Assembly: GCF_018070025.1 (NCBI RefSeq)
Contig: NZ_JAGPYQ010000002.1
Location: forward strand, 2,046,001 to 2,110,000
Reading direction: 5' to 3'
Source: Streptomyces liliiviolaceus
GTDB taxonomy: Bacteria > Actinomycetota > Actinomycetes > Streptomycetales > Streptomycetaceae
Length of the DNA: 64,000 nucleotides
In this document: positions 31,808 through 40,116 of the stretch, piece after piece
Position numbering within the stretch: the stretch's first letter is position 1
Layout: every line of letters starts with the position of its first letter
Notes under the pieces: generated by a model
The model's database searches: none
What the model saw: the letters and a program-made list of their open reading frames with translations, nothing else
Told to the model about the DNA's origin: nothing
Position numbers and translations under genes: made by a program

Positions 31808-32734
31808 ATGACCCGCACAGATTGGACTCCCGTGGCCGACAACACCTCCCCCTGGCCCCACTCCCCCGTCAAGGTCGGCCTGGTCGGCGCCGGCCCGTGG
31901 GCCCGCGGAGTGCACGCACCCGTGCTCGCCGCCGGGCCCGAGACGGAGCTGACGGCGGTGTGGGCGCGGCGCCCAGAAGCGGCGCGGGAGACCGCCGAGC
32001 CGTACGGGGCCGTCGCGGTGGCACGTTTCGAGGAGTTGCTGGACCGGTGCGAGGCGGTGGCCTTCGCGGTGCCGCCGGACGTCCAGGCGGATCTCGCCGG
32101 GCGTGCGGCCAAGGCGGGCAAGGCCCTGCTGCTGGAGAAGCCGATCGGCCTCGACGTGCCGTCCGCGCGGCGGCTCGTCGACACGATCGACGAGGCCGGG
32201 GTCGTCTCGCAGGTGGTCCTGACCAACCGCTATCACCCCGTCGCGCAGGAGTTCCTGCGGGCCGCGCGGGACATCGAGGTGTCGGGCGCCCGCTCGGCCG
32301 GTCTGAGCGGCGCCTTCCTCGGCGGCGACTTCGCGACTCCCTGGCGTCTTGAGCACGGCGCGCTGCTGGACATCGGGCCCCATGTCCTGGACCTGTTGGA
32401 CGCCGCCGTCGGCCCCGTCGTGCGGGTCCGCGGCACCGGGGACTCGCGCCGGTGGATCGAGCTGACCTGCGAGCACGAGAGCGGCGCGGTCAGCCAGGCC
32501 TCGCTGTCCGGGTCGGTCGACGTGGATCCCGGGATCATGCGGGTCGAGCTGTTCGGCCCTCGTCCCGGGCTCGTGTACGACAGTGCGGACCTGGACCACG
32601 ACGAGTGCTGGCCCGTACTGCGCCAGGCCTTCGCCACGGCGGTGCGGACGGGGGTCTCCGGCGAGCTCGACGCCCGCCGCGGCCTCTACCTCCAGGAACT
32701 CATCGCGCAGGCCGCGGCGGGCGTCCAGGGCTGA
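31808..32734 (+). CDS. Gfo/Idh/MocA family NAD(P)-dependent oxidoreductase
   Basis: 308 residues; the start is uncertain (ATG 31808 or GTG 31832, neither with a good ribosome site). Rossmann motif 'VKVGLVGAGPWARGVHAPVLAAG' at ~21-43, 'EAVAFAVPPDVQADLAGRAAKAGKALLLEKPIGLDVPSARRL' with the EKP motif at ~115, and a C-terminal beta-sheet domain with 'GGDFATPWRLEHGALLDIGPHVLDLLDAAVG', whose His and Asp fit the family's catalytic region. Members oxidise or reduce sugars, inositols and similar polyols. The gene is alone, so the substrate is not suggested by context. Confidence 0.88.
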   Translation: MTRTDWTPVADNTSPWPHSPVKVGLVGAGPWARGVHAPVLAAGPETELTAVWARRPEAARETAEPYGAVAVARFEELLDRCEAVAFAVPPDVQADLAGRAAKAGKALLLEKPIGLDVPSARRLVDTIDEAGVVSQVVLTNRYHPVAQEFLRAARDIEVSGARSAGLSGAFLGGDFATPWRLEHGALLDIGPHVLDLLDAAVGPVVRVRGTGDSRRWIELTCEHESGAVSQASLSGSVDVDPGIMRVELFGPRPGLVYDSADLDHDECWPVLRQAFATAVRTGVSGELDARRGLYLQELIAQAAAGVQG

Positions 32735-32758
32735 GCCCCAGCCTCAAGCCCCAAGCCC

Positions 32759-33121
32759 TCAGCCCTTCATGCGCTCGTCCAGCTCGTCCGCGTCGGCGAC
32801 GAACCACGTCTGCCGCCCGCGGTTGCACTCCCGTACGAAGTCGCGCAGCGCCGAACTGTCGGCCGTGTGGCGGGAGATGTCCCCGAGGACCACGAGCCCG
32901 AGGCGGTAGTTCGCGAACTTCTGGACGATGTCCCCGGCGACGCGCGTGCTGAGCTTGAAGAACGTCTCGTCCAGGCGCTCGGCGGGGACGACGGCCCACC
33001 GCGCGCCCTGGTAGGAGGCCTCGCCGATGACGTCCAGGGCTTCCCGTTCGCCGCCGATGGGCTCGCCTTCGGCGGCGCACAGGAAGACGGGCACGTCATG
33101 GATCGTCCGCAAGGTGTTCAT
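32759..33121 (-). CDS. DUF4180 domain protein
   Basis: 120 residues. The pattern 'VFLCAAEGEPIGGEREALDVIGEASYQGARWAVVPAERLDETFFKLSTRVAGDIVQKFANYRLGLVVLGDIS' is that of DUF4180, an alpha/beta domain seen alone or beside regulators. The function is unknown. Convergent with the oxidoreductase, with 57 bp to the MFS gene on the same strand, so it may share its transcript. Confidence 0.85.
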   Translation of the reverse strand: MNTLRTIHDVPVFLCAAEGEPIGGEREALDVIGEASYQGARWAVVPAERLDETFFKLSTRVAGDIVQKFANYRLGLVVLGDISRHTADSSALRDFVRECNRGRQTWFVADADELDERMKG

Positions 33122-33178
33122 GGACGGCGAGGCTAGTTCGCCGCGCGCACGGAAGCGACGTAATTCATCGGCGGTGAC

Positions 33179-34525
33179 TCAGGTGGTCGCACTGTAGCGG
33201 CGCAGCGCGGGCATGGCCGCCGCCAGGACCAGCATGGAGACGACGACCAGCAGGCCGCCGCCCGCGACCGCCGTCCGGGCGCCCAGTGCCGATCCGGCCG
33301 TGCCGTGCAGCACGTCGGCCAGTCGCGGGCCGCCCGCGACGACGACCGTGAAGACGCCCTGCATGCGGCCCCGGAGTTCGTCGGTGACCGCCGAGAGGAG
33401 GATGGCCCCGCGGAAGACCATGGAGACCATGTCGGCGACTCCGGCGGCGGCGAGGAACGCCACGGCGACCCACAGGTTGGCGCTCAGCCCGAATCCGGTG
33501 ATGGCCACTCCCCAGGCGACCACCGCGACGATGACCATGAGGCCGTGTCGGCGTGCCCGCGAGAAGGTGCCCGACATGAGTCCGCCGAGCACCGCGCCGA
33601 TGGGGACCGCCGCGAAGAGCAGTCCGAGCGCCAGGCCCTCGCCGTACGGCGCGTACGTCTGCGAGGCGAGCTGGGGGAAGAGCGCGCGGGGCATGCCGAA
33701 GACCATCGCGATGATGTCGGCGAGGAAGGACAGCAGCAGCACCTGGTTGAGCGAGATGTAGCGGAAGCCCTCCGCGATGCCCTTCAGGCCCGCCCGGCCG
33801 GCCGCCGCGGTGGCGGTGGCCAGGGGCGGCAGCGCGGGCAGCCGGTAGACGGCCCATACGGTGGCGCACAGGGCCACGGCGTCGATCAGGTAGAGCTCGG
33901 CGAGGCCCACGACGGGTATGAGCGCTCCGGCGAGCAGCGGTCCCGCGACCAGGCCGGTCTGCATGACGGTCGAGCCGAGCGCGTTGGCGGCGGCCAGCTC
34001 CTCCTTCGGTACGAGCCGGGCGATGGAGGCCTGGCGGGCCGGGGAGTTGAGGCCGAAGAACGCCTGCTGGACGGCGAGCAGCACCATCAGGACGGCCACC
34101 GAGCCGAGTCCGGTGACGGCCTGGATCCAGAAAAGCAAGGAGGTGACGGCTATGCCGGTGTTGGTGACGAGGAGGAGCTTGCGCCGGTCCACGGTGTCGG
34201 CGATCGCACCGCCCCAGAGCGCGAAGACCACGAGGGGCAGCAGCCCGGCGAAGCTCGCGTAGCCGACCCAGGCCGAGGATCCGGTGATGTCGTAGATCTG
34301 CTTGGGTACGGCGACGGCGGTGAGCTGGCTGCCGACGGCGGTGACGATGGTCGAGGACCACAGGCGCCGGTACGCGGGGCGGCGCAGCGGCCGGGTGTCC
34401 ATGGCCCAGCGGCGCCACCCGCGCCGCGGCCCGTTCCCCGGGTCCGCGGGGAGCGACGGCTCCTCGGTCCCGGTCCGTGGTTCCGCGTTGTCGTCCGCAC
34501 TGCTCCTGCTGGTGTCCACACCCAT
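33179..34525 (-). CDS. MFS transporter (enterobactin-exporter/multidrug type)
   Basis: 448 residues from ATG 34525; GTG 34519 has a better-spaced AGGA and is a good alternative, while the frame is open to 34561. A charged ~45-residue N-terminus precedes 12 membrane helices. The A-motif between helices 2 and 3 reads 'GGAIADTVDRRKLLLVTN', and 'LVPKEELAAANALGSTVMQTGLVAGPLLAGAL' is typical of the EntS/MFS_3 drug-exporter group. Probably a proton-driven exporter of unknown substrate. The TetR gene is upstream on the same strand (34669-35250). Confidence 0.88.
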   Translation of the reverse strand: MGVDTSRSSADDNAEPRTGTEEPSLPADPGNGPRRGWRRWAMDTRPLRRPAYRRLWSSTIVTAVGSQLTAVAVPKQIYDITGSSAWVGYASFAGLLPLVVFALWGGAIADTVDRRKLLLVTNTGIAVTSLLFWIQAVTGLGSVAVLMVLLAVQQAFFGLNSPARQASIARLVPKEELAAANALGSTVMQTGLVAGPLLAGALIPVVGLAELYLIDAVALCATVWAVYRLPALPPLATATAAAGRAGLKGIAEGFRYISLNQVLLLSFLADIIAMVFGMPRALFPQLASQTYAPYGEGLALGLLFAAVPIGAVLGGLMSGTFSRARRHGLMVIVAVVAWGVAITGFGLSANLWVAVAFLAAAGVADMVSMVFRGAILLSAVTDELRGRMQGVFTVVVAGGPRLADVLHGTAGSALGARTAVAGGGLLVVVSMLVLAAAMPALRRYSATT

Positions 34526-34668
34526 CCTGCTCGCTCTGCCCGCTCTGATTGTCAGATACATCTTTCGATCGGAGGTTCACTATCGCCGATGCGGAGCGAT
34601 CTTCGCGCGGTGGGTCGGTCCGTGGACAGGACGAGAGGACGACAGGACGAAAAGTGGCAGGTGTCCGG

Positions 34669-35250
34669 TCAGCGGGCCAGGAGGGCCGCCGCCTGCTCGC
34701 GGGCGTGCTCCAGCGCCCCGGGGAAGATGCGCAGGCCGAAGGCGACGAGCGCGCCCTCGTGGAGCAGCATCAGGCTCCGGCCCAGCGACGCGGCCGAGTC
34801 GGGCGCGAGCGGGCGTACGAGATCGGTGAACAGGGCGAGCATCCACTGCTTCTGGCCGGTGATGATCGCGTACGCGGGGTGGGACGGGTGGTCGATCTCC
34901 GCATGGGCGTTGACCATGCTGCAGCCCCGGGGGCTGTTGGCGTCCATCCACGCGCGGGACACGTCGAAGACGGTCAGGACGCTGTCCAGCGGTGACGCGC
35001 AGACGTCGAGGCGGGCGGCGAGATACGCGCGCCAGCGCTCGTCGCGGTCGGCGAGGTACTCGACGACGAGCTGCTCCTTGGAGCCGAACCGGTCGTAGAG
35101 CGTCTTCTTCGTGACGCCGGCCTCGGCGGCGATCAGATCGACGCCGACGGCGTGGATCCCCCGTTCGTAGAACAGTCGCCCCGCCGCGGCCAGGGCGCGG
35201 CGGGCGGCAGGGGTCAGCGGTACTCGGCGGGGCGCGTCCGTGCTGCTCAT
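34669..35250 (-). CDS. TetR-family transcriptional repressor
   Basis: 193 residues from ATG 35250. HTH at ~15-60: 'ALAAAGRLFYERGIHAVGVDLIAAEAGVTKKTLYDRFGSKEQLVVEYLADRD'. The C-terminal ligand domain is of the TetR_C type, with 'GCSMVNAHAEI' and 'MLLHEGALVAF'. GGGAGG directly abuts the ATG, and a minus-strand TACAAT (35262-35257) ends 6 bp before it, so the message may be leaderless. An 18-bp dyad occurs twice just upstream, in the gap shared with the divergent EamA transporter, the standard arrangement for self-repression and control of the pump. Confidence 0.93.
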   Translation of the reverse strand: MSSTDAPRRVPLTPAARRALAAAGRLFYERGIHAVGVDLIAAEAGVTKKTLYDRFGSKEQLVVEYLADRDERWRAYLAARLDVCASPLDSVLTVFDVSRAWMDANSPRGCSMVNAHAEIDHPSHPAYAIITGQKQWMLALFTDLVRPLAPDSAASLGRSLMLLHEGALVAFGLRIFPGALEHAREQAAALLAR

Positions 35251-35259
35251 CCTCCCATT

Positions 35260-35308
35260 GTAGACAGATCTGTATACTCGGCCGAAACGGGTATACAGAT
35301 CTGTCTAC
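35260..35308. promoter_or_regulatory. Twin TetR operators between tetR and the EamA transporter gene
   Basis: GTAGACAGATCTGTATAC (35260-35277) and its exact reverse complement GTATACAGATCTGTCTAC (35291-35308) are separated by 13 bp. Each contains the perfect 10-bp palindrome ACAGATCTGT. Site 1 overlaps the putative tetR -10 element (35257-35262) and the plus-strand TATACT (35273-35278); site 2 ends 20 bp before the EamA GTG. Confidence 0.85.
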
Positions 35309-35328
35309 TCCTGGAGGTGTGCGGTGTC

Positions 35329-36360
35329 GTGAACATCCTTCTGTCGATCGCGTTCGTGGGTGCCTGGAGTTCCGGCTTCATCGGGGCGAAGCTCGGGTCG
35401 GGCAGCGCCCCGACGGTCACGCTCCTCATGTGGCGCTTCCTGCCGCTGGCCCTCGTCCTCGGCGTGGCGGCCCTGAGCACCGCCCGGTCCCGGTCCTCCT
35501 GGCGCGGCCTCGGACCCCGCGACCTGTTCCGGCAGGCCGGCGTCGGGCTCCTGTCGCAGAGCGGCTATCTGCTGACCGTCTACTACGCGATAGAGCTGGG
35601 CGTCTCCAGCGGGACGACCGCCCTCATCGACGGTACGCAGCCACTGGTGGCCGGAGCGCTGGCCGGACCACTGCTGGGCGTGGCCGTCTCGCGTACGCAG
35701 TGGCTCGGCCTCGGGCTGGGTGTGGCCGGGGTCGCCGTCGTCACCACGGCCGACGCGGGCGCCGCGGCGGGCGCCGCGTGGTGGGCGTACCTCGTGCCGT
35801 TCCTCGGCATGCTCAGCCTGGTCGCGGCGACGTTCCTGGACCGGAGGTCCCGCGCGGACGTCGGCCCGATGGTGTCGATGACGGTGCACGCCGTCACCAG
35901 CGCCGTCGTGTTCACGGTGCTCGCCGCCCTCGGCGGAGGCCTGACGCCCCCGGCGGACGGCGACTTCTGGACCGCGGTGGTGTGGCTGGTGACGCTCTCC
36001 ACGTTCGGCGGGTACGGGCTGTACTGGCTGATCCTCCGGCGCTCCGGGGTGACCAAGGTCAACACGCTCATGTTCCTGATGGCCCCGGTCACGGCCGTGT
36101 GGGGCGCGCTGATGTTCGGCGAGCCCTTCGGGGCGCAGACGGCGGCGGGGCTCGGACTCGGTCTGCTGGCCGTCGCCGTCGTGCACCGGGGCGACCGGGG
36201 TGGCCGGAGCGACCTGCGTACGAAAGGTGGCCGCCGGCGGTTCACGGTGGCCGGCCCCGTCACACCCCGGCGATCAGCGTGGCTCCGAGCACGATCATCG
36301 TCGCGGCGATCAGAGCGTCCAGTACCCGCCACGCCGACGGGCGGGCCAGCAGAGGGCTGA
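35329..36360 (+). CDS. EamA/DMT-family membrane transporter
   Basis: 343 residues from GTG 35329 (GGAGG at 35313-35317). Ten hydrophobic helices in two EamA repeats: 'NILLSIAFVGAWSSGFIGAKLGSGSAPTVTLLMWRFLPLALVLG' begins repeat 1, and 'WWAYLVPFLGMLSLVAATFLDRRSRADVGP' begins repeat 2. Such proteins export amino acids, metabolites or drugs. The last ~50 residues are basic and disordered and overlap the convergent LysE-type gene by 101 bp. Controlled with the divergent TetR through the twin operators. Confidence 0.9.
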   Translation: MNILLSIAFVGAWSSGFIGAKLGSGSAPTVTLLMWRFLPLALVLGVAALSTARSRSSWRGLGPRDLFRQAGVGLLSQSGYLLTVYYAIELGVSSGTTALIDGTQPLVAGALAGPLLGVAVSRTQWLGLGLGVAGVAVVTTADAGAAAGAAWWAYLVPFLGMLSLVAATFLDRRSRADVGPMVSMTVHAVTSAVVFTVLAALGGGLTPPADGDFWTAVVWLVTLSTFGGYGLYWLILRRSGVTKVNTLMFLMAPVTAVWGALMFGEPFGAQTAAGLGLGLLAVAVVHRGDRGGRSDLRTKGGRRRFTVAGPVTPRRSAWLRARSSSRRSERPVPATPTGGPAEG

Positions 36361-36934
36361 GCAGCCGGGCGCCGAAGCCCAGGGCCGCGAACCAGACCAG
36401 GCTGGCGGCCACCGCGCCGAGGCCGAAGGTCCAGCGCCAGGGCCCGCGGTCGGCCGCGATGGAGCCGAGCAGGAACACGGTGTCCAGGTAGACGTGCGGG
36501 TTGAGCCAGGTCATCGCCAGACAGGTGAGCACGGCCCGGCGGCGCGAGCTTCCCGATCCCGCCACGCCGGCCAGGTCCGCCACGCCGGCCGCACCGGACG
36601 CTCCCGCCGATCCCGGCTCCAGGGTCAGCGCCGACGGTTTCAGGACCCGGCGGGCGGCGAGGCAGCCGTAGCCGATCAGGAAGAGGCCGCCGACCAGCCC
36701 GACCGCGGTGAGCACAGACGGCCAGGCCACCACGACCGCGCCGACACCGCCGACGCCCAGTGCGATGAGTGCCGCGTCGGAGAGGGCGCAGATGGCCACC
36801 ACGGCGAACACCGCGTCCCGGCGGACGCCCTGGCGCAGGACGAAGGCGTTCTGGGCGCCGATGGCGACGATCAGGGAGAGGCCGGTGCCGAACCCGGCGG
36901 CCGTGGCGGTCAGAGCGCTGTTCACACCGTCCAC
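36260..36934 (-). CDS. LysE/ArgO-family amino-acid exporter
   Basis: 224 residues from GTG 36934 (GTG 36925 is an alternative). Six helices; 'GFGTGLSLIVAIGAQNAFVLRQGVRRD' and 'VLTCLAMTWLNPHVYLDTVFLLGSIA' are the two signature segments of LysE/ArgO (the second has the conserved Asn-Pro). Exports lysine/arginine or related basic amino acids when internal pools rise. Divergent from an ArgP/LysG-type LysR regulator, as in Corynebacterium lysEG, with a dyad between them. Confidence 0.93.
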   Translation of the reverse strand: MDGVNSALTATAAGFGTGLSLIVAIGAQNAFVLRQGVRRDAVFAVVAICALSDAALIALGVGGVGAVVVAWPSVLTAVGLVGGLFLIGYGCLAARRVLKPSALTLEPGSAGASGAAGVADLAGVAGSGSSRRRAVLTCLAMTWLNPHVYLDTVFLLGSIAADRGPWRWTFGLGAVAASLVWFAALGFGARLLSPLLARPSAWRVLDALIAATMIVLGATLIAGV

Positions 36935-36962
36935 GCTAGGAACCCGGCCGGGGAGAAGTACA

Positions 36963-36988
36963 GCTAAAGATTCTTACGTATCCTTAGC
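36963..36988. promoter_or_regulatory. ArgP/LysG-type operator between lysE-like and argP-like genes
   Basis: GCTAAAGAT (36963-36971) and ATCCTTAGC (36980-36988) form an inverted repeat with 8 of 9 paired bases and an 8-bp spacer. A TATCCT -10-like element (36979-36984) lies inside it, 8 bp before the GTG of the LysR gene, suggesting a leaderless regulator message and self-control. Confidence 0.7.
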
Positions 36989-36992
36989 ATTC

Positions 36993-37925
36993 GTGATGAC
37001 AGATCTTCCCCTGGACCAGGTGCGGACCCTGCTGACCGTGGTGGACGAGGGCACCTTCGACGCCGCGGCCGCCGTGCTCCATGTGACGCCGTCCGCGGTG
37101 AGCCAGCGGGTCAAGGCCCTCGAACAGCGCACGGGGCGCGTGCTGTTGATGCGTACGAAGCCGGTCCGGCCGACCGAGTCCGGGGAGGCAGTGGTGCGCT
37201 TCGCACGGCAGCTGGCCCGGCTGGAGCGCGACACGCGCGCCGAACTGGGCATGTCCGGGACGGAGGAACCGGCCCGGCTGTCGATCGCGGTGAACGCCGA
37301 CTCGCTGGCGACCTGGTTCCTGCCCGCCCTCTCGCGCGTGTCCGAGGACCTGCCCGTCTGTTACGAGCTGCGCCGCGAGGACCAGGACCACACGGCCGCA
37401 CTGCTGCGGGAGGGCCTGGTGATGGCGGCCGTCACCTCGTCGCCGGACGCGGTGACGGGCTGCTCCGTGCGCCGTCTGGGCCGGATGCGGTACGTCCCGG
37501 TGGCGGGCCCCGCCTTCGCCGCGCGCTGGTTCGAAGACAGGCCGGGCGGCGCGCCGCGGGACGCGTTCGCCGTCGCGCCCGTGGTGACCTTCGACCGGCG
37601 GGACGACATCCAGGACGCCTTCGTGCGCACGCTCGTACGCGGCGCCCACGGTCCCCGGGGTGCGAGTGCGGTGCGGCATCTCGTGCCGACCTCCGAGGGC
37701 TTCGTCGAGGCCGTCGCCGCAGGGATGGGCTGGGGCATGGTCCCCGAGGTGCAGGCGGCACCCCTGCTCGGCGCGGGACGGCTCGTCCGGCTCGCGCCGG
37801 ACCGGCAGATCGACGTTCCCCTGTTCTGGCAGCAGTGGAAGCTCGACTTCCCGGCGCTGGCCGCCGTCGCCGAGGCCGTGACCGCGGAGGCCGCCGAGGC
37901 CCTGGACGGCGATCCGACCGCTTGA
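36993..37925 (+). CDS. LysR-family regulator, ArgP/LysG type
   Basis: 310 residues from GTG 36993 or 309 from ATG 36996; no ribosome site. HTH: 'DQVRTLLTVVDEGTFDAAAAVLHVTPSAVSQRVKALEQRTGRVLLMRTKPVRPTESGEAVVRFARQ'. The replacement of the usual LysR 'LF.R' by 'LLMRTKPVRPT' is characteristic of ArgP (IciA). The C-terminal periplasmic-binding-like domain presumably senses a basic amino acid and activates the divergent exporter gene. Confidence 0.93.
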   Translation: MMTDLPLDQVRTLLTVVDEGTFDAAAAVLHVTPSAVSQRVKALEQRTGRVLLMRTKPVRPTESGEAVVRFARQLARLERDTRAELGMSGTEEPARLSIAVNADSLATWFLPALSRVSEDLPVCYELRREDQDHTAALLREGLVMAAVTSSPDAVTGCSVRRLGRMRYVPVAGPAFAARWFEDRPGGAPRDAFAVAPVVTFDRRDDIQDAFVRTLVRGAHGPRGASAVRHLVPTSEGFVEAVAAGMGWGMVPEVQAAPLLGAGRLVRLAPDRQIDVPLFWQQWKLDFPALAAVAEAVTAEAAEALDGDPTA

Positions 37926-37955
37926 AAACCCGTGAACCGCGGCCGGACGCAGGAC

Positions 37956-38489
37956 TCAGGCCGCCGGACCGGACCCCGCTTCCCTCTCCAGGTAACTGAT
38001 CACCTGGGCGGCGAGGCTGTCCTGCGCGGAGTCGGCACGGGCGCACACGGCCACGGACGACTCCTGCGAGCCGATACCGCCCGACCACAGGTACCGCTCC
38101 GTCCACTCGTCGTCGACCTTCAACTGCACCTGGATGTCGACCAATGACAGGCAGTTCTCCGGAGCGGCGGCGTACAGGACGGAGGTGACCCGGCGCAGCG
38201 GGTAGACGTCGAAGCCCTCGATGAACTGGGAGTTGCGCCAGTCCAGGAACGCGCTCTCGCCGTCGGTGCCGACCCGGACGTCGAGTTGGCCGTCCTCCAG
38301 ATGAATACCGAAGTGCACATTCGTACGGTTCTCGACGGTCACCCGGAACCGGAAGTAGACGAGGCCCTCGGCCGCGTCGTCACGCCCCCGCGGCGGCTCG
38401 GCCTTCTCCACACCATGAACCCGAACGCGCAGGCCGGCATGCCCGTCGTCGTACTCCTGCCAGTCCCCGACCACATTCGGCTCGTACAC
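37956..38489 (-). CDS. Hypothetical protein, beta-rich, no recognised family
   Basis: 177 residues from GTG 38489 (GAGGTGGAG upstream). I do not recognise the family. It lacks a signal peptide and membrane segments, is acidic, and alternates strands such as 'LRVRVHGVEKAEPP', 'VYFRFRVTVENRTNVHFGIHLEDGQLDVRV' and 'SLVDIQVQLKVDDEWTERYLWSGG', suggesting an Ig-like beta sandwich that starts with an 'EYDDGHAG' loop. Good codon bias and a clean start support it as a real gene. It is divergent from the DUF4032 gene with 340 bp between. Confidence 0.75.
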   Translation of the reverse strand: MYEPNVVGDWQEYDDGHAGLRVRVHGVEKAEPPRGRDDAAEGLVYFRFRVTVENRTNVHFGIHLEDGQLDVRVGTDGESAFLDWRNSQFIEGFDVYPLRRVTSVLYAAAPENCLSLVDIQVQLKVDDEWTERYLWSGGIGSQESSVAVCARADSAQDSLAAQVISYLEREAGSGPAA

Positions 38490-38829
38490 GCTCCACCTCT
38501 CGACCCCAGAGGGCTGCTTCCTATCTGGGCGGGCGACGGGGTGTCAAATGGGCAGAATGGGCGTTGGCCAGGGATTTCACCCCACTTGATCATCGATCAA
38601 GCCGTGCGCAGCCAGAACCCTCGCCCCAGGTGTCCCGGGCGCCCTCCCGACGTGCTGTACATCACGTCCCGCACCCTCCACCGGGAGGTCGCTTCCGGCC
38701 CTGCGTGCGGGACGGCCGGGCCCCTCCCACCTGCTGACAAATCGGACTGTCGTGTTGACGAAGGGGCCGTCCAGGTGCGGAGATGCTCCTGCGACATGAC
38801 GGCCGAGCGTGAGGCAGGGCGAGCGAGCG
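38490..38829. other. 340-bp divergent intergenic region with a 17-bp dyad
   Basis: It lies between the orphan gene and DUF4032. It holds the perfect dyad CTTGATC-ATC-GATCAAG (38585-38601) and a TTGACG (38755-38760) about 70 bp before the DUF4032 start without an obvious -10. No other gene is supported. Confidence 0.6.
38585..38601. promoter_or_regulatory. Perfect 17-bp dyad, operator candidate
   Basis: CTTGATC (38585-38591) and GATCAAG (38595-38601) flank ATC. It is AT-richer than its surroundings and is placed midway in the divergent gap, as expected for a regulator-binding site. Confidence 0.45.
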
Positions 38830-40116
38830 ATGGCATTGCAGATCAGCGCCACCAACCCGGAGCATCCCGCGCTCCTGCTCGACCTGCCGTGGGACATCCC
38901 TCTGGAGGAGTGGCCCGAGCACCATCTGGTGCCGCTGCCGCGGGGCATCTCGCGGCACGTGGTGCGGTACGCGCGCGCCGGCACGGAGGTCGTGGCGGTC
39001 AAGGAGCTGGCCGAACGGCCCGCCCTGCGCGAGTACGAGCTGCTGCGCGGCCTCGACCGGCTGAACATCCCCTCGGTGGACCCCCTCGCCGTGGTCACCG
39101 GCCGCACCGACAAGGCCGGCGATCCACTGGAGTCGGTCCTCATCACCCGGCACCTGGGCGGCTCGATGCCCTACCGGTCGATGTTCGAGACGACCATGCG
39201 GCCCGCCACCATGCACCGGCTCATGGACGCGCTGGCCGTCCTGCTGGTGCGGCTGCATCTCGCGGGGTTCGCCTGGGGCGACTGCTCGCTGTCCAACACG
39301 CTGTTCCGCCGGGACGCCGGGGCGTACGCCGCGTATCTCGTCGACGCCGAGACGGGCGAGGTGCATCCGCGACTGAGCCCGGGGCAGCGGGAGTACGACC
39401 TCGATCTGGCACGGGTCAACATCAGCGGCGAGCTGCTCGACCTGGAGGCCTCGGGGGCGCTGCACCCTTCGGTGGACCCGATCGAGTTCGGCATGGAGAT
39501 CTGCAAGCGCTACGACGGGCTGTGGCGGGAGCTGACCCGCACGTCCGTGTACCCGGCGGGCAAGCACCACTACATCGACCGCCGGATCCGGCGCCTGAAC
39601 GAACTCGGCTTCGACGTCGCCGAGATGCAGATCGCGCACTCCTCGAACGGCGACACCGTCACGTTCGTGCCGAAGGTCGTCGACGCCGGTCATCATCAGC
39701 GTCAGCTGCTGCGGCTGACCGGGCTCGACACCGAGGAGAACCAGGCCCGGCGGCTGCTGAACGACCTGGAGAGCTGGATGGCCACCCAGGACGACTACGC
39801 GCCGGGCGATCCCCTGGCCGCCCGGCCCGAGGTGCTGGCCCACCGGTGGGTCCGGGACGTCTTCCGGCCCACCGTGCGGGCCATACCGCTGGACCTGCGC
39901 GGCTCCATGGACCCCGCCGAGCTGTACCACGAGCTGCTCGAACACCGCTGGTACCTGTCCGAGCGGGCGCAGCACGACATCGACCTGGACACGGTCGTCC
40001 GGGACTACGTCACGAACATCCTGCCCGGGATGCGGGACACGCTGTCGCCCGCGTCGGGCGGCGGCGGGGCGAACGCTCAGGCCGGCGGGACGACCGCCAC
40101 CGGCGAGGGCGCGTGA
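38830..40116 (+). CDS. DUF4032 protein with kinase-like (LPS-kinase-type) fold
   Basis: 428 residues from ATG 38830 ('MALQISATNPEHPALLLDLPWDIPLEEW'), the usual opening of the family; GTG/ATG 38809 is less likely. A protein-kinase-like N-lobe has Lys in 'VVAVKELAERPALREYELLRGL'. The catalytic loop reads 'FAWGDCSLSNTLFRRDAG' and the metal loop 'AYLVDAETGEVHPRLS'. DUF4032 covers ~200-400, with 'EFGMEICKRYDGLWREL'. The Asp-x-x-x-x-Asn pair and DAE suggest an active phosphotransferase, but the substrate is unknown. The 3' end overlaps the convergent Usp gene by 40 bp. Confidence 0.85.
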   Translation: MALQISATNPEHPALLLDLPWDIPLEEWPEHHLVPLPRGISRHVVRYARAGTEVVAVKELAERPALREYELLRGLDRLNIPSVDPLAVVTGRTDKAGDPLESVLITRHLGGSMPYRSMFETTMRPATMHRLMDALAVLLVRLHLAGFAWGDCSLSNTLFRRDAGAYAAYLVDAETGEVHPRLSPGQREYDLDLARVNISGELLDLEASGALHPSVDPIEFGMEICKRYDGLWRELTRTSVYPAGKHHYIDRRIRRLNELGFDVAEMQIAHSSNGDTVTFVPKVVDAGHHQRQLLRLTGLDTEENQARRLLNDLESWMATQDDYAPGDPLAARPEVLAHRWVRDVFRPTVRAIPLDLRGSMDPAELYHELLEHRWYLSERAQHDIDLDTVVRDYVTNILPGMRDTLSPASGGGGANAQAGGTTATGEGA

